From Thermocrinis jamiesonii (GTDB lineage Bacteria; Aquificota; Aquificia; Aquificales; Aquificaceae): a DNA stretch of 64,000 nt. Position numbers and translations under genes: made by a program. Below, piece by piece: positions 19,713 to 28,682 of this stretch. The stretch covers positions 248,001-312,000 of the forward strand of contig NZ_JNIE01000002.1 of the NCBI RefSeq assembly GCF_000702425.1, read 5' to 3'. Numbering within the stretch: the first letter of the stretch is position 1; each line of letters begins with the position of its first letter. The notes beneath the pieces are model-generated. The model saw nothing but the letters and a program-made list of their open reading frames with translations. It did not search any database and was not told the origin of the DNA.

Positions 19713-20493
19713 ACTTGAGCACTACCATTAGTATTAGGGAGCTCAACGCCATGAAAATTGACACTATCTGATTCCAAGTAAGTCCTATGGGCTGTATGGG
19801 TGGAGTGACGCCTCTGTAGAATTCCAGGAAAAACCTCAGAGCTCCATAAAGTAGCATGTAAAGTGCAAACAAAAAGCCGTCAAAGGGCTTTCGCTTGCTG
19901 AAAAGAAGCAGTATGAAAAATATAACAAGCAGTCCTAAGAATTCCATAAGCTGTGTGGGATAAAGGGGCATATATGGTGGTGCAACCGCACCTTCTGGAA
20001 ATACCACGTAGAAAAAGGGAAACTTATCTGAAAAGTGTATGCCCGGATTTATGTTTTCTGCCAAAAAGGGTTTGCCATAACAACAGCCCGCAGAGGTGCA
20101 ACCAAGCCTTCCTATGCTATGAGCTATTGCTACCGCTATTACGCTTAGGTCTGCTATCTTCCAGATGGGAAGTTTGTATTTGTATGTGCCTATTAAAACA
20201 CCCACAATGCCCCCTATTAAACCCCCAAAGAAGGTAAGACCTCCCTGCCATATGGCAAAGACATCGGCTATGCTCTTTATTTGCTCCGGATGTTCCATAA
20301 TGTAGGTTATTCTTGAGATAACTATGCCAAAGATCAAAGCCAAAAGCAAAGTATTTTCTATATGATTGACGTTCAGCCCTTCCTTTTTCCCTAATCTCAA
20401 AAGCAGAAAATAAGCCAAAAATACTCCCATTGCTACCAAAACGCCGTAGGTGTATATCTTTATCCCAAAGACTTCAAACAAAACGGGAAACAT
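19687..20493 (-). CDS. lgt: Prolipoprotein diacylglyceryl transferase
   Basis: A 268-residue inner-membrane enzyme with about seven helices that attaches diacylglycerol to the lipobox Cys of prelipoproteins. The Lgt fold is recognisable from [49 protein letters not shown] (the version of the GRxGN signature used by many deep-branching bacteria, with Cys instead of Asn) and the C-terminal RFFLEFYRG. It is directly preceded by a gene for a predicted lipoprotein, with a TAATG junction. Confidence 0.93.
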   Translation of the reverse strand: MFPVLFEVFGIKIYTYGVLVAMGVFLAYFLLLRLGKKEGLNVNHIENTLLLALIFGIVISRITYIMEHPEQIKSIADVFAIWQGGLTFFGGLIGGIVGVLIGTYKYKLPIWKIADLSVIAVAIAHSIGRLGCTSAGCCYGKPFLAENINPGIHFSDKFPFFYVVFPEGAVAPPYMPLYPTQLMEFLGLLVIFFILLLFSKRKPFDGFLFALYMLLYGALRFFLEFYRGVTPPIQPIGLTWNQIVSIFMALSSLILMVVLKYERKAKKA

Positions 20494-21044
20494 TAAAAGC
20501 TAACCTCCTCTATGTTTATTGTAAAGCTAAGGTCTTCAATGCTTACCTTCACCCTTTTGTAATAGCCTTCTTTAGTTCTAATGCCGTAGTTCAAAGTTAT
20601 AAGCCTTTCCTTTTTCCTGTCCAGTATTTCCACCTTACTTAGATCTCCATCTTTAAAGTAATGCCTTATCATATAATCCCCCACTTCTCTACTTAGGATT
20701 ACTCCTTCAGAAGAGCAGGAAACCTTTTCTTCGCCAGTCAGTAGCGCACCAAAGATTATTCCGTCCGGTCCAAAGGGTAGATCAAAGCATACACTATTAG
20801 CACAAAGGCCCTTTTTGTCAAAGGACAGGCTGGGGATTTTTGGACCTTGAATGGTATATTTGCTGTTGTCCTTTTCCAGTTTAAAAGGTATCTTCAATGC
20901 TCCGTAGGATACATATATAAAGCTTGAATATCTTTTTGGCGCTTTATCTTCTGAGTAGTTCAGCACAACAGTTGGGTCCATTCTGCAGACCATGGGAGCG
21001 CAGGAAAGGACAAAGCACAGAGCCATGGATAAATAGACTTTCAT
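20493..21044 (-). CDS. Predicted lipoprotein, 183 aa
   Basis: The N-terminus has a short hydrophobic signal ending in a lipobox, ALCFVLSC, so processing by signal peptidase II after lipidation at Cys15 is expected. The rest is beta-rich (alternating polar/hydrophobic residues such as [15 protein letters not shown]) and may form an outer-membrane or periplasmic beta domain; the family is not recognised. It overlaps hisD by 4 bp and lgt by 1 bp. The position beside lgt fits a lipoprotein but says nothing of its function. Confidence 0.75.
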   Translation of the reverse strand: MKVYLSMALCFVLSCAPMVCRMDPTVVLNYSEDKAPKRYSSFIYVSYGALKIPFKLEKDNSKYTIQGPKIPSLSFDKKGLCANSVCFDLPFGPDGIIFGALLTGEEKVSCSSEGVILSREVGDYMIRHYFKDGDLSKVEILDRKKERLITLNYGIRTKEGYYKRVKVSIEDLSFTINIEEVSF

Positions 21045-22324
21045 GGTAATTCTTTTCTGATGCGCACCGCTTCGTAGTGTGCGATTAAGCCCTCTGCCTT
21101 GGCTATATGCTGGGCATGATCTGCTAGTTTCTCAAACCCTTCCTTAGAAACATACATAAAAGAGCTTCTTTTGACAAAGTCATAGACACCAAGGGGAGAA
21201 AAAAATCTTGCGGTGCGCCCTGTCGGAAGTGTGTGGTTTGGTCCCAAAAGGTAGTCTCCCAAAGGTTCGGTGCTGTAGGCACCCAAAAACACAGCTCCCG
21301 CATGTTTTATTTTAGGTAAAAGAGAGAAGGGATCTTTTACCATAAGCTCCAAATGCTCGGGTGCTATATAGTTGGCTACTTCGCAGGCTTGATCAAGGTC
21401 CTCCACCAAAAACACCGTCCCAAACCTTCCTATGGACTTTTGAGCTATGTCCTTTCTTGGAAAGTCCTCCATGATCTGTTTTAGCTTTTCCACAACTTGG
21501 ACTGCATGCTTTTCATCTGTAGTAATCAAAAATGCTCCAGCCAGCTCGTCGTGTTCTGCCTGAGACAGCAAATCCCAAGCTATCCACTTAGGATCTACCG
21601 TTCCATCGGAGATCACGAGCACCTCAGAAGGTCCAGCGATCATGTCTATATCCACCACACCAAAAAGCAGTTTTTTGGCAATGGTAACGTATATGTTGCC
21701 CGGACCCACAATCTTATCAACCTTTGGCAAACTTTCTGTCCCATAAGCAAGGGCTGCTATGGCTTGCGCCCCTCCCACTCTAAAAACTCTGCTTACGCCA
21801 GCTATAAACCCTGCAGCTAAGGTGTATTTGTTAGGCTTGGGAGATACCATAATGATCTCCTTCACTCCAGCTACCACCGCAGGCACAGCATTCATAAGAA
21901 CGGTAGATGGATAGACCGCCTTTCCCCCCGGCACATACAAACCCACCCTCTCCAAAGGAATAACTCTCATCCCAATAAGTATGCCTTCTTCCTCTGTTAT
22001 AAAGGAGTTTTCCAACTGCTTTTCGTGAAATCTCTTTATTCTTTCGTGGGCAATCTCCAAAGCTTGCCTAACTTCAGGCTCAATCTCCTCGTAAGCTTTT
22101 TCAAGCTCTTCGTATGGCACTTCCAAGTCTTCTTCTTTTAGCTCTTCCCCGTCAAACTTTTTGGTGAATTCCAAAAGTGCTTTGTTGCCTTCCTCTTTAA
22201 CCTTCTTTATTATCTCTTTTACAACAGGCTCGTATTCTTCGGTAATGATTTCTCCTCGGGACATTACAAACTTAAGCCTGCTGTTAAACTTCCAAGCGAT
22301 ATTCCTAAGGTCCTCTATGTGCAT
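21041..22324 (-). CDS. hisD: Histidinol dehydrogenase
   Basis: A 427-residue zinc-dependent enzyme of the last two steps of histidine synthesis. Visible: LYVPGGKAVYPSTVLMNAVPA, VGPGNIYVTIAKKLLFG, IDMIAGPSEVLVISD, LLSQAEHDE with a zinc-binding Gln/His pair, GPNHTLPTGRTARFFSPLGV and the terminal AEGLIAHYEAVRIR. Length is normal. It is the first gene of the long minus-strand run and diverges from the AdoMet synthetase gene. No ribosome binding site precedes its ATG. Confidence 0.98.
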   Translation of the reverse strand: MHIEDLRNIAWKFNSRLKFVMSRGEIITEEYEPVVKEIIKKVKEEGNKALLEFTKKFDGEELKEEDLEVPYEELEKAYEEIEPEVRQALEIAHERIKRFHEKQLENSFITEEEGILIGMRVIPLERVGLYVPGGKAVYPSTVLMNAVPAVVAGVKEIIMVSPKPNKYTLAAGFIAGVSRVFRVGGAQAIAALAYGTESLPKVDKIVGPGNIYVTIAKKLLFGVVDIDMIAGPSEVLVISDGTVDPKWIAWDLLSQAEHDELAGAFLITTDEKHAVQVVEKLKQIMEDFPRKDIAQKSIGRFGTVFLVEDLDQACEVANYIAPEHLELMVKDPFSLLPKIKHAGAVFLGAYSTEPLGDYLLGPNHTLPTGRTARFFSPLGVYDFVKRSSFMYVSKEGFEKLADHAQHIAKAEGLIAHYEAVRIRKELP

Positions 22325-22392
22325 AAGCTAATATCTTAATAGATTTTTTCCAATATAATAATAGTTCATCCACAATCTTAGGAGGTAGAGCG

Positions 22393-23598
22393 TTGAAAAA
22401 TATAGTAATCACACCTATGACCTTTGAGCCTGTCTATGCTCAACCGGCGGAAATAGTGGAAAGGAAGGGGATAGGGCATCCGGATACTATATGCGACTAC
22501 TTGGCGGAAAACCTATCTAAGGAACTGTGCAAATGGTATTTAGAAAACTTTGGCGCAGTTATGCATCACAACGTAGATAAGGCTTTGTTAGTTGGAGGGG
22601 TAGCAAACGTGCGCTTTGGTGGAGGGGAAATTGTAGAGCCTATTGAAATACACTTAGTGGGTAGAGCGGTTTTGGAAAAAGACGGAAAAAAGCTTGATAA
22701 TGTGGAGGAGTTTGTAATAAACACCGCAAAGGAGTGGATAGGAAAGCATCTGAGGAATATTGACATAGAAAAACACATAAGAATCTATCCAAAAATAAGG
22801 CCGGGTAGTAAGGATTTGGTTGAACTTTTTGAAAGGTTTCAGAAAAAGGGAGATATTCCCTTAGCAAACGATACATCCTTTGGTGTGGGCTTTGCACCTT
22901 TGGATACCTTAGAAAGGGCAGTTTATGAAACTGAAACCTTTTTAAACTCCGAACAGATGAAAAGCGTTCATCCAGAAATAGGAGAGGATATAAAGGTTAT
23001 GGGGGTCAGAATAGGAGAAAGGATAAGGCTTACGGTTGCGCTTGCTTTTGTAAGCAAATACATAAAGGACATTGACGAATACTTTCAAAGGAAGGAAGAG
23101 ATAATGCGCAAGGTGAAAGCCCATGTTCAGGATGTCATAGGTAAGGAGGTGGAGCTTTTCATAAACACTGCAGACAGCAGGGAAAACGAGAGTGTCTATA
23201 TAACAGTAACGGGGACTTCTGCGGAGCACGGAGACGATGGACAGGTAGGTAGAGGAAACAGGGTCAATGGACTGATTACTCCATACAGGCCTATGAGCTT
23301 GGAGGCAGCAGCGGGCAAAAATCCTATATCCCACATAGGCAAAATTTACAACACAGTGGCAAACAAAATAAGCAAAAGGGTTGTTGAGGAAATTGAAGAG
23401 GTAGAAGAAGCTTACTGTTATATAGTTTCCCAAATTGGGAAGCCAATAAACGAGCCTCAGGTTTTGGATGTAAAGGTAAGGACAAAAAAGGATCTAAAGA
23501 GCATAGAGGAGTTGGCAAAGCGTATAGCCCAAGAAGAGCTAGAGCTTATGCCAGAAGTTTGGAAAGGATTTGTAGAAGGTAAGTATCCCGTCGCTTAG
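22393..23598 (+). CDS. mat: S-adenosylmethionine synthetase, archaeal type
   Basis: A 401-residue enzyme of the archaeal AdoMet synthetase family (AMA), unrelated in length and detail to bacterial MetK. Distinctive stretches are [77 protein letters not shown] and [17 protein letters not shown]. It makes SAM from Met and ATP, which the many methyltransferases and radical-SAM enzymes here need. It starts at a TTG with AGGAGG seven bases upstream; a TATAAT at 22354-22359 is a likely -10. Archaeal-type MAT is known in Aquifex, where it presumably came by transfer. Confidence 0.96.
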   Translation: MKNIVITPMTFEPVYAQPAEIVERKGIGHPDTICDYLAENLSKELCKWYLENFGAVMHHNVDKALLVGGVANVRFGGGEIVEPIEIHLVGRAVLEKDGKKLDNVEEFVINTAKEWIGKHLRNIDIEKHIRIYPKIRPGSKDLVELFERFQKKGDIPLANDTSFGVGFAPLDTLERAVYETETFLNSEQMKSVHPEIGEDIKVMGVRIGERIRLTVALAFVSKYIKDIDEYFQRKEEIMRKVKAHVQDVIGKEVELFINTADSRENESVYITVTGTSAEHGDDGQVGRGNRVNGLITPYRPMSLEAAAGKNPISHIGKIYNTVANKISKRVVEEIEEVEEAYCYIVSQIGKPINEPQVLDVKVRTKKDLKSIEELAKRIAQEELELMPEVWKGFVEGKYPVA

Positions 23599-24092
23599 AG
23601 CTTACTTTTGCACTTTGAACAAAAATCTCTACCCTTCCTATCCACTTCAAAAACCGAATTGGAGAAGTTCATCACACACCCAGGAGTTTTACAATGCAAA
23701 AGGCCAAAGGTATGTCCAAGCTCGTGGTTTATCTCCTTAAACACCCTTTCAAAGAAAATCCTTTCGTCCTTGTGAAAAAGCCTGTGTGTGCTAACAAGGG
23801 CACACCTTCCACCTAACTCGCCAATGCCAAAGACAAAGTTTAAGTTATCTTCGTAGATATCAACGTCAGTTATGCCTATCAGCTTTAGCATGCTTGGTAG
23901 TTCAACAGCCCTCATACGGTCCAAAATTTTGTTAGCTATGAATTGCCCCCTTTTTGGATCGTAAGCATCACGGTAATACACAGGCACATCAGATATTCTT
24001 ACCTCAAAACCAAAAATTTCCTTTATATTCTTTGCACCAGCAAGCAAAAGTCTTTTTTGAACATTCCCTATGGCTATCATATAGATAAACAT
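23595..24092 (-). CDS. amzA: Archaemetzincin zinc protease
   Basis: A 165-residue metzincin-type peptidase. The zinc motif is HELGHTFGLLH, followed by the family-specific Cys-rich tail: CKTPGCVMNFSNS and FCSKCKSKL, in which four Cys bind a second zinc. The AYDPKRGQF block before it is also typical. Function in prokaryotes is unknown. I place the start at the ATG at 24092, in a TGATG overlap with acpS, rather than a TTG at 24104: it aligns with the family N-terminus and matches neighbouring junctions. The stop overlaps the convergent AdoMet synthetase stop in a TTAG. Confidence 0.9.
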   Translation of the reverse strand: MFIYMIAIGNVQKRLLLAGAKNIKEIFGFEVRISDVPVYYRDAYDPKRGQFIANKILDRMRAVELPSMLKLIGITDVDIYEDNLNFVFGIGELGGRCALVSTHRLFHKDERIFFERVFKEINHELGHTFGLLHCKTPGCVMNFSNSVFEVDRKGRDFCSKCKSKL

Positions 24093-24478
24093 CAATACAG
24101 GCAAGGAGTACGTTCAGAAAGAGGGCAAACCTTTAGTATAATTGCAACTGCTACCGAGTATTCTTTTTCGTGTGAGAGGGAGATCAAGAGGTTAAGGTTG
24201 TTTAGCCCTTCCCTTAAGAGTTTAACCTTTGCGGGTTTGCCAAAATCTCCCAGTATTTCTATCTCAGAAAACCTCAGAAGAATGCCAGTATGCTGATAAA
24301 CTGCCTTCAGGACTGCCTCCTTCCCAGCCCATCTGGCAGATAAACAGGCTATGTAGTCTGCCTGAGCTTTGCAGTATTCCAACTCAGAAGGTGTGTATAT
24401 ACGCTTTAAAAACCTCTCTCCAAACTTATCCACCGCATTCTTTATCCTCCTGTTGGAAACAATATCCACCCCTATCAA
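24092..24478 (-). CDS. acpS: Holo-[acyl-carrier-protein] synthase
   Basis: A 128-residue phosphopantetheinyl transferase that activates ACP for fatty acid synthesis. IGVDIVSNRRI holds the metal-binding Asp, and ARWAGKEAVLKA carries the Trp, Lys and Glu of the second motif; SLSHEKEYSVAVAI is the third. The start is a TTG lying directly after the pncB stop (TAGTTG), giving a frame that opens with the conserved IGVDIV. It is between pncB and the archaemetzincin gene, coupled to both. Confidence 0.93.
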   Translation of the reverse strand: MIGVDIVSNRRIKNAVDKFGERFLKRIYTPSELEYCKAQADYIACLSARWAGKEAVLKAVYQHTGILLRFSEIEILGDFGKPAKVKLLREGLNNLNLLISLSHEKEYSVAVAIILKVCPLSERTPCLY

Positions 24479-25732
24479 CTACTCCACCTCTACCCTGTAT
24501 TCTACCTTTTTCAGTTCTTTTAGTTCATCCGGTAGCTGGCTTAACTGCTGAAGGACCCTCTCTCTAATGTCCTTTAACGAAGGCAGTGGAAAGGTTAGCT
24601 TCTTTACCAAACCACCTTCCTCATATCTAATTACCCTGTCGTAGTGAAATTTACCATCCTTGAAGTATCTTAATACCTGTCTTTTGTAGGGAAAGGTTTT
24701 TTTGCCTGGACTTTCTTTAAATTTTGGCTTTCCTTCATACTCCACCAATTTGTAGGCTATGTCCAAGTATGGAGCATCTGAGGATGTCAAAACTTTTGTT
24801 CCGACGCCGAAGGCATCTATCGGCACACCTTCCGAAAGCCACCGCTCTATGTCATACTCATCTACCCCACCGCTGACCAAAATTTTCACATCCTTAAAAC
24901 CTTCCTCGTCTAAAAGTCTTCTAACTTCCCTGCAAAGCTGAGGGATCTCTCCGCTATCTATTCTCACACCCAAAACTTTTATCCCTTCCTTCATAAGCTT
25001 TAAAGCCTTGCGCGCCCCCTCAACCGTATCGTAGGTATCTATCAAAAGAAAAACCTTGTCTGGAAAGCTTTTTGCGAAAGCTCTAAAGGCTTCTTCCTCT
25101 TCATCAAAGACCATTATGTAAGAGTGTGCCATAGTGCCAAAGACCGGTATTCCATAGTGCATACCAGCCTGAAGGTTTGAAGTTCCATTAAAGCCTCCCA
25201 CATAACAAGCCCTTGCACCCAAAAGCCCAGCCATAGGAGAATGGGCCCTTCTTAAACCAAAATCTACCAAAGTCTTACCTTTAGCTGTAAGATAGCTTCT
25301 GACAGCCTTTGACGCTATGACAGTTTCAAAGTGTATGGTGTTAATAACCAGTGTTTCTATAAGTTGGGCTTTGGGGAGGGAGCCTTCTACTTGAACGATG
25401 GGCTCATTTTGAAAAAAGATCGTCCCCTCTTCCATCACATACAGGTCTATGTCCAACTCCAGCTCTCTTAAATAATCCAAAAACCACTCCTTGAATATGC
25501 CTAAGCTTTTTAGATACTTTAACTCTCTGTCTCCGAATTTGTAATTTTCTAAGTTTTTAATTAGCGTTTCAAGACCGCAGGCTACCAAAAAGTTTCTCTC
25601 TTTTGGAAGCTTTCTGACGAAAAGACTAAAGACCGCTTTCCCCGTTTTCCCATGCTCCAAATAACTCTGCGCCATAGTTAGCTCATAAAGATCAGTTACT
25701 AAGGCTGTGCTTTCCATAATTTCTTTGCTCAT
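24479..25732 (-). CDS. pncB: Nicotinate phosphoribosyltransferase
   Basis: A 417-residue enzyme of NAD salvage that joins nicotinate to PRPP. Family stretches: ALVTDLYELTMAQSYL near the N-terminus, FSLFVRKLPKERNFLVACG, DFGLRRAHSPMAGLLGARA, GTSNLQAGMHYGIPVFGTMAH with the conserved catalytic-site His, VRIDSGE and FGVGTKVLTSSDAPYLD. The length and order match the large PncB class. It is first in the pncB-acpS-amzA run and diverges from the ino1 gene. Confidence 0.95.
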   Translation of the reverse strand: MSKEIMESTALVTDLYELTMAQSYLEHGKTGKAVFSLFVRKLPKERNFLVACGLETLIKNLENYKFGDRELKYLKSLGIFKEWFLDYLRELELDIDLYVMEEGTIFFQNEPIVQVEGSLPKAQLIETLVINTIHFETVIASKAVRSYLTAKGKTLVDFGLRRAHSPMAGLLGARACYVGGFNGTSNLQAGMHYGIPVFGTMAHSYIMVFDEEEEAFRAFAKSFPDKVFLLIDTYDTVEGARKALKLMKEGIKVLGVRIDSGEIPQLCREVRRLLDEEGFKDVKILVSGGVDEYDIERWLSEGVPIDAFGVGTKVLTSSDAPYLDIAYKLVEYEGKPKFKESPGKKTFPYKRQVLRYFKDGKFHYDRVIRYEEGGLVKKLTFPLPSLKDIRERVLQQLSQLPDELKELKKVEYRVEVE

Positions 25733-25828
25733 TCAAAAACTGCTTTTGCTAAATTGTAATATAAGTCGGTGGTTTTGTTCAAGAAATTCCCAAGCTATAA
25801 TAGATATTAAGCTTTTCGGAGGATAAAA
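25733..25828. promoter_or_regulatory. Divergent promoter region pncB / ino1
   Basis: For ino1 a TATAAT is at 25796-25801, with a weak TTTTGT 17 bp upstream at 25773-25778, and GGAGGA before the ATG. For pncB the reverse strand has TATATT and TACAAT candidates just upstream. Only the plus-strand -10 is convincing. Confidence 0.45.
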
Positions 25829-26935
25829 ATGGGAAAGAAAATAAGGATTGCTATTGCGGGTGTGGGCAATTGCGCAAGCGCTTTGATTCAGGGAATTCAC
25901 TACTATGAAAAACATCGGACTGATAATGTAAGTGGTTTGATGTTTGAAGATGTTGGAGGATACAAGCCATGGGATATAGAAGTTGTTGCTGCGTGGGACA
26001 TTGACGCAAGAAAGGTTGGAAAGGACATATCCGAAGCCATCTTTGCTCCACCTAATTGCACCACCATATTTGAGTCGGATATTCCAAAAAAGGGTGTGAA
26101 GGTAAGGAAGGGTAAAGTGCTTGATGGTTTTGCCCCACACATGGCTAACTATCCACCAGACCGCACCTTTGTGCTTTCCGATGAAAAGGAAGACGAGCTT
26201 GAGGATGTGGTAAGCGTTCTAAAAGAAACAGAGGCGGATATTCTTATAAACTACGTTCCTGTTGGTTCAGAACAAGCGGCAAGGTTTTACGCAGAAGCTT
26301 GCCTTAGGGCGGGCGTTTCTTTCATAAACGGTATGCCCACCTTTATAGTTTCGGACCCGGAGTGGGCAAAGCGTTTTGAACAAGAGGGAATACCAGTGGT
26401 AGGAGATGACATAAAGTCTCAGGTGGGAGCAACCATAGTCCATAGAACCTTGGTCCAACTTTTCACAGACAGGGGGGTAAAAATAGACAGAACCTACCAG
26501 CTAAACTTCGGTGGAAATACAGACTTTCTCAATATGCTTGAAAGAGAGAGGCTAAAAACTAAGAAGATATCAAAAACTTCTGCAGTAGAATCCCTGCTCC
26601 CTTACGACATAGGGGACGGGAACATACACATAGGACCTTCCGATTGGGTGCCTTGGCTAAAAGACAGAAAGATCGCATACATAAGAATTGAGGGAAGGCT
26701 TTTTGGAGATGTGCCCATGTATTTGGAGTTAAAGCTTGATGTGGAAGATTCACCAAACAGTGGAGGTTCTATGATAGATGCCATAAGGTGTTGTAAGCTT
26801 GCAAGGGATAGAGGCATTGGTGGTCCTCTGTATTCCATAAGCGCTTATACTATGAAACATCCACCCATACAGTATCCTGATTGGCAGGCAAGAAAGATGG
26901 TGGAGGAGTTTATAAGAGGTGAAAGGGAAAGATGA
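25829..26935 (+). CDS. ino1: myo-Inositol-1-phosphate synthase
   Basis: A 368-residue NAD-dependent enzyme turning glucose-6-phosphate into inositol phosphate. The N-terminal Rossmann loop is [20 protein letters not shown]; the conserved blocks [39 protein letters not shown] and [12 protein letters not shown] follow, the last with active-site residues. Its length matches the prokaryotic class rather than the longer eukaryotic one. Products feed inositol phospholipids, known in Aquificales, or di-inositol phosphate solutes. Next gene begins in an ATGA overlap. Confidence 0.94.
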   Translation: MGKKIRIAIAGVGNCASALIQGIHYYEKHRTDNVSGLMFEDVGGYKPWDIEVVAAWDIDARKVGKDISEAIFAPPNCTTIFESDIPKKGVKVRKGKVLDGFAPHMANYPPDRTFVLSDEKEDELEDVVSVLKETEADILINYVPVGSEQAARFYAEACLRAGVSFINGMPTFIVSDPEWAKRFEQEGIPVVGDDIKSQVGATIVHRTLVQLFTDRGVKIDRTYQLNFGGNTDFLNMLERERLKTKKISKTSAVESLLPYDIGDGNIHIGPSDWVPWLKDRKIAYIRIEGRLFGDVPMYLELKLDVEDSPNSGGSMIDAIRCCKLARDRGIGGPLYSISAYTMKHPPIQYPDWQARKMVEEFIRGERER

Positions 26936-28053
26936 AAGAGAGGCTTTTTACACCAGGTCCTGTGGAGATCCCAGAAAGGGTCAGAAGGGTCTTAGGGGAT
27001 CAGATAATCCACCACAGAACGGAGGAATTCAGAAGGTCCTTTTTAGAAGTTAGAGAGCTCTTCAAAAGGTTGGTAGAAGATCTCTCAGAAAACTTTGTCT
27101 TTTTTGCAAGCTCTGGCACCGGTGCTATGGAAGCAAGTATTCTAAACTTCTTTGAGGAAGGAGACAAAGTAATAGTGGTAAATGGTGGAAAGTTTGGGGA
27201 GCGGTGGCTAAATCTGGCAAAGCATTGGGGATTAAACCCTGTGGAGTATAAAGTGGAGTGGGGTAAATCTGCTGATCCGGATAAGGTAAAGGAACTTTTG
27301 GACAAAAATCCAGACTGTAAAGGAGTGCTTTTGCAAATATCAGAAACATCCACAGGTGCCTATCATCCCACGAAGGAAATAGGTTATATATGCAGGGAAA
27401 GGGATGTTTTGTTGGTAGCAGACGCAATAACAGCCCTTGGAGTTTATAAAATTGTGCCCTCTGAATGGGGCATAGACGTTCTCGTAGGAGGTTCCCAAAA
27501 GGGACTACTTTTGCCTCCAGGACTTTCTGTGCTTTGGTTTTCGCAGAGGGCAGAAAGGAGTCTAAAGGAAAGGGCTTTTTATTTCAGTATAAAGAAAGAG
27601 CTCAAAAAACAGCTGGAAGGTCAAACCGCTTGGACACCAGCCATAAGCTTAATACTGGCTATGAAGGAAAGCTTAAGCATGCTTTTGGAAGAGGGGATGG
27701 AAAAGGTTGAAAAAAGACACAGAGCCCTTTCAAGGGCAACTCTCAGCGCTATAAAGGTTTTAGGTTTAAAACAGTTTGCCCAAAACCCATCCATTTCTGT
27801 GTCCGCTATAGCTTCCGAGCAAGCAGAAAATATAAGAAGAGAGCTTTTAAAATACGGCATAAGAACTGCTGGTGGTCAAGATGAGTTAAAAGGAAAGATC
27901 TTTAGAATCTCCCACATGGGAGTGGATCCAAAGGATGGCTTGATGCTTATAGGTATGCTGGAGGTAGTGCTTAAAAAGCTTGGTATTTGCCAAAGATTGG
28001 GAGAGGGTGTAAAAGCATACTCTGAAGTTTTTATAGAAAGTGGGTTATGGTAA
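26932..28053 (+). CDS. Class V aminotransferase (serine/alanine-glyoxylate type)
   Basis: A 373-residue PLP enzyme. The N-terminus [14 protein letters not shown] and [10 protein letters not shown] are hallmarks of the serine-pyruvate/alanine-glyoxylate aminotransferase group. [14 protein letters not shown] binds the cofactor phosphate, [13 protein letters not shown] contains the PLP-ring Asp, and the Schiff-base Lys is in [13 protein letters not shown]. The next gene encodes a phosphoserine phosphatase and overlaps by 7 bp, so the enzyme may act in serine-glycine metabolism, for example serine-glyoxylate exchange. Exact substrates cannot be read. Confidence 0.87.
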   Translation: MKERLFTPGPVEIPERVRRVLGDQIIHHRTEEFRRSFLEVRELFKRLVEDLSENFVFFASSGTGAMEASILNFFEEGDKVIVVNGGKFGERWLNLAKHWGLNPVEYKVEWGKSADPDKVKELLDKNPDCKGVLLQISETSTGAYHPTKEIGYICRERDVLLVADAITALGVYKIVPSEWGIDVLVGGSQKGLLLPPGLSVLWFSQRAERSLKERAFYFSIKKELKKQLEGQTAWTPAISLILAMKESLSMLLEEGMEKVEKRHRALSRATLSAIKVLGLKQFAQNPSISVSAIASEQAENIRRELLKYGIRTAGGQDELKGKIFRISHMGVDPKDGLMLIGMLEVVLKKLGICQRLGEGVKAYSEVFIESGLW

Positions 28054-28682
28054 AGCTATTTTTGGTCAGGCATGCAGAAAGCGAGTGGAACCCCGTAGGT
28101 AGATACCAGGGGCTTTTGGACCCAGAACTTTCCGAAAGGGGAAGAGTACAAGCTAAGCTTTTGGCAAGCGCCTTTGAAAAGGAAAAGATTGACGTTATTT
28201 ATTCTTCCCCCTTAAAAAGGACCTATCAAACCGCTGTAGAGATCGCAAGCAAGCACAATCTGGAAGTGATAAAAGAGAAAAGGATAATAGAGATAGACCA
28301 CGGTGTTTGGTCTGGCATGCTCGTAGATGAAGTAAAAGAAAAGTATCCGGAGGATTTTAGAAGGTGGTTGGAAGAACCGCACAAGGTTAAATTTGAAGGG
28401 GGAGAGTCCTTAGAGGAAGTTCATGAAAGGGTAAGGGAGTTTTTGAAGTTTGTAAAGGAAAACCACCAAAATCAAACAGTAGTGGCGGTTTCTCATACAG
28501 TTCCCATAAGGGCAATGTTGTGCGCCCTTTTGGATATAGATCTGTCTAAGTTTTGGGCCTTTGGTTGTGACAACGCAAGCTATACTTTGGTGCATATGCA
28601 GGAAGAAAGAAATGTTATAGTTAAGCTTAACATAACCTGTCATTTGGGAGAATGGTATGTTGAAGCTCATAGCGCTCTTTAG
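28047..28682 (+). CDS. pspA: Metal-independent phosphoserine phosphatase (PspA type)
   Basis: A 211-residue histidine-phosphatase fold enzyme. The phosphohistidine site is FLVRHAESEWN (His9), with R58 in SSPLKRTYQTA, the acid region IIEIDHGVWSGM (E82, H85) and VAVSHTVPIRAM (His150). From memory the sequence matches closely along its length the characterised Hydrogenobacter thermophilus PspA, a cofactor-independent phosphoserine phosphatase of the serine pathway, including the C-terminal NITCHLGEWYVEAH. It is therefore unlikely to be a phosphoglycerate mutase. It overlaps its neighbours on both sides. Confidence 0.88.
   Translation: MVKLFLVRHAESEWNPVGRYQGLLDPELSERGRVQAKLLASAFEKEKIDVIYSSPLKRTYQTAVEIASKHNLEVIKEKRIIEIDHGVWSGMLVDEVKEKYPEDFRRWLEEPHKVKFEGGESLEEVHERVREFLKFVKENHQNQTVVAVSHTVPIRAMLCALLDIDLSKFWAFGCDNASYTLVHMQEERNVIVKLNITCHLGEWYVEAHSAL

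Noticed and set aside
22325-22392. SAM riboswitch in front of the AdoMet synthetase gene
   Set aside because: The 68-bp space is too short and lacks any SAM aptamer pattern; only a -10 box and a ribosome binding site are seen.
22942-23433. 163-codon minus-strand frame inside the AdoMet synthetase gene
   Set aside because: It is a shadow: composition is not protein-like (Tyr/Ser/Phe-rich) and the plus strand encodes conserved enzyme motifs across the same bases.
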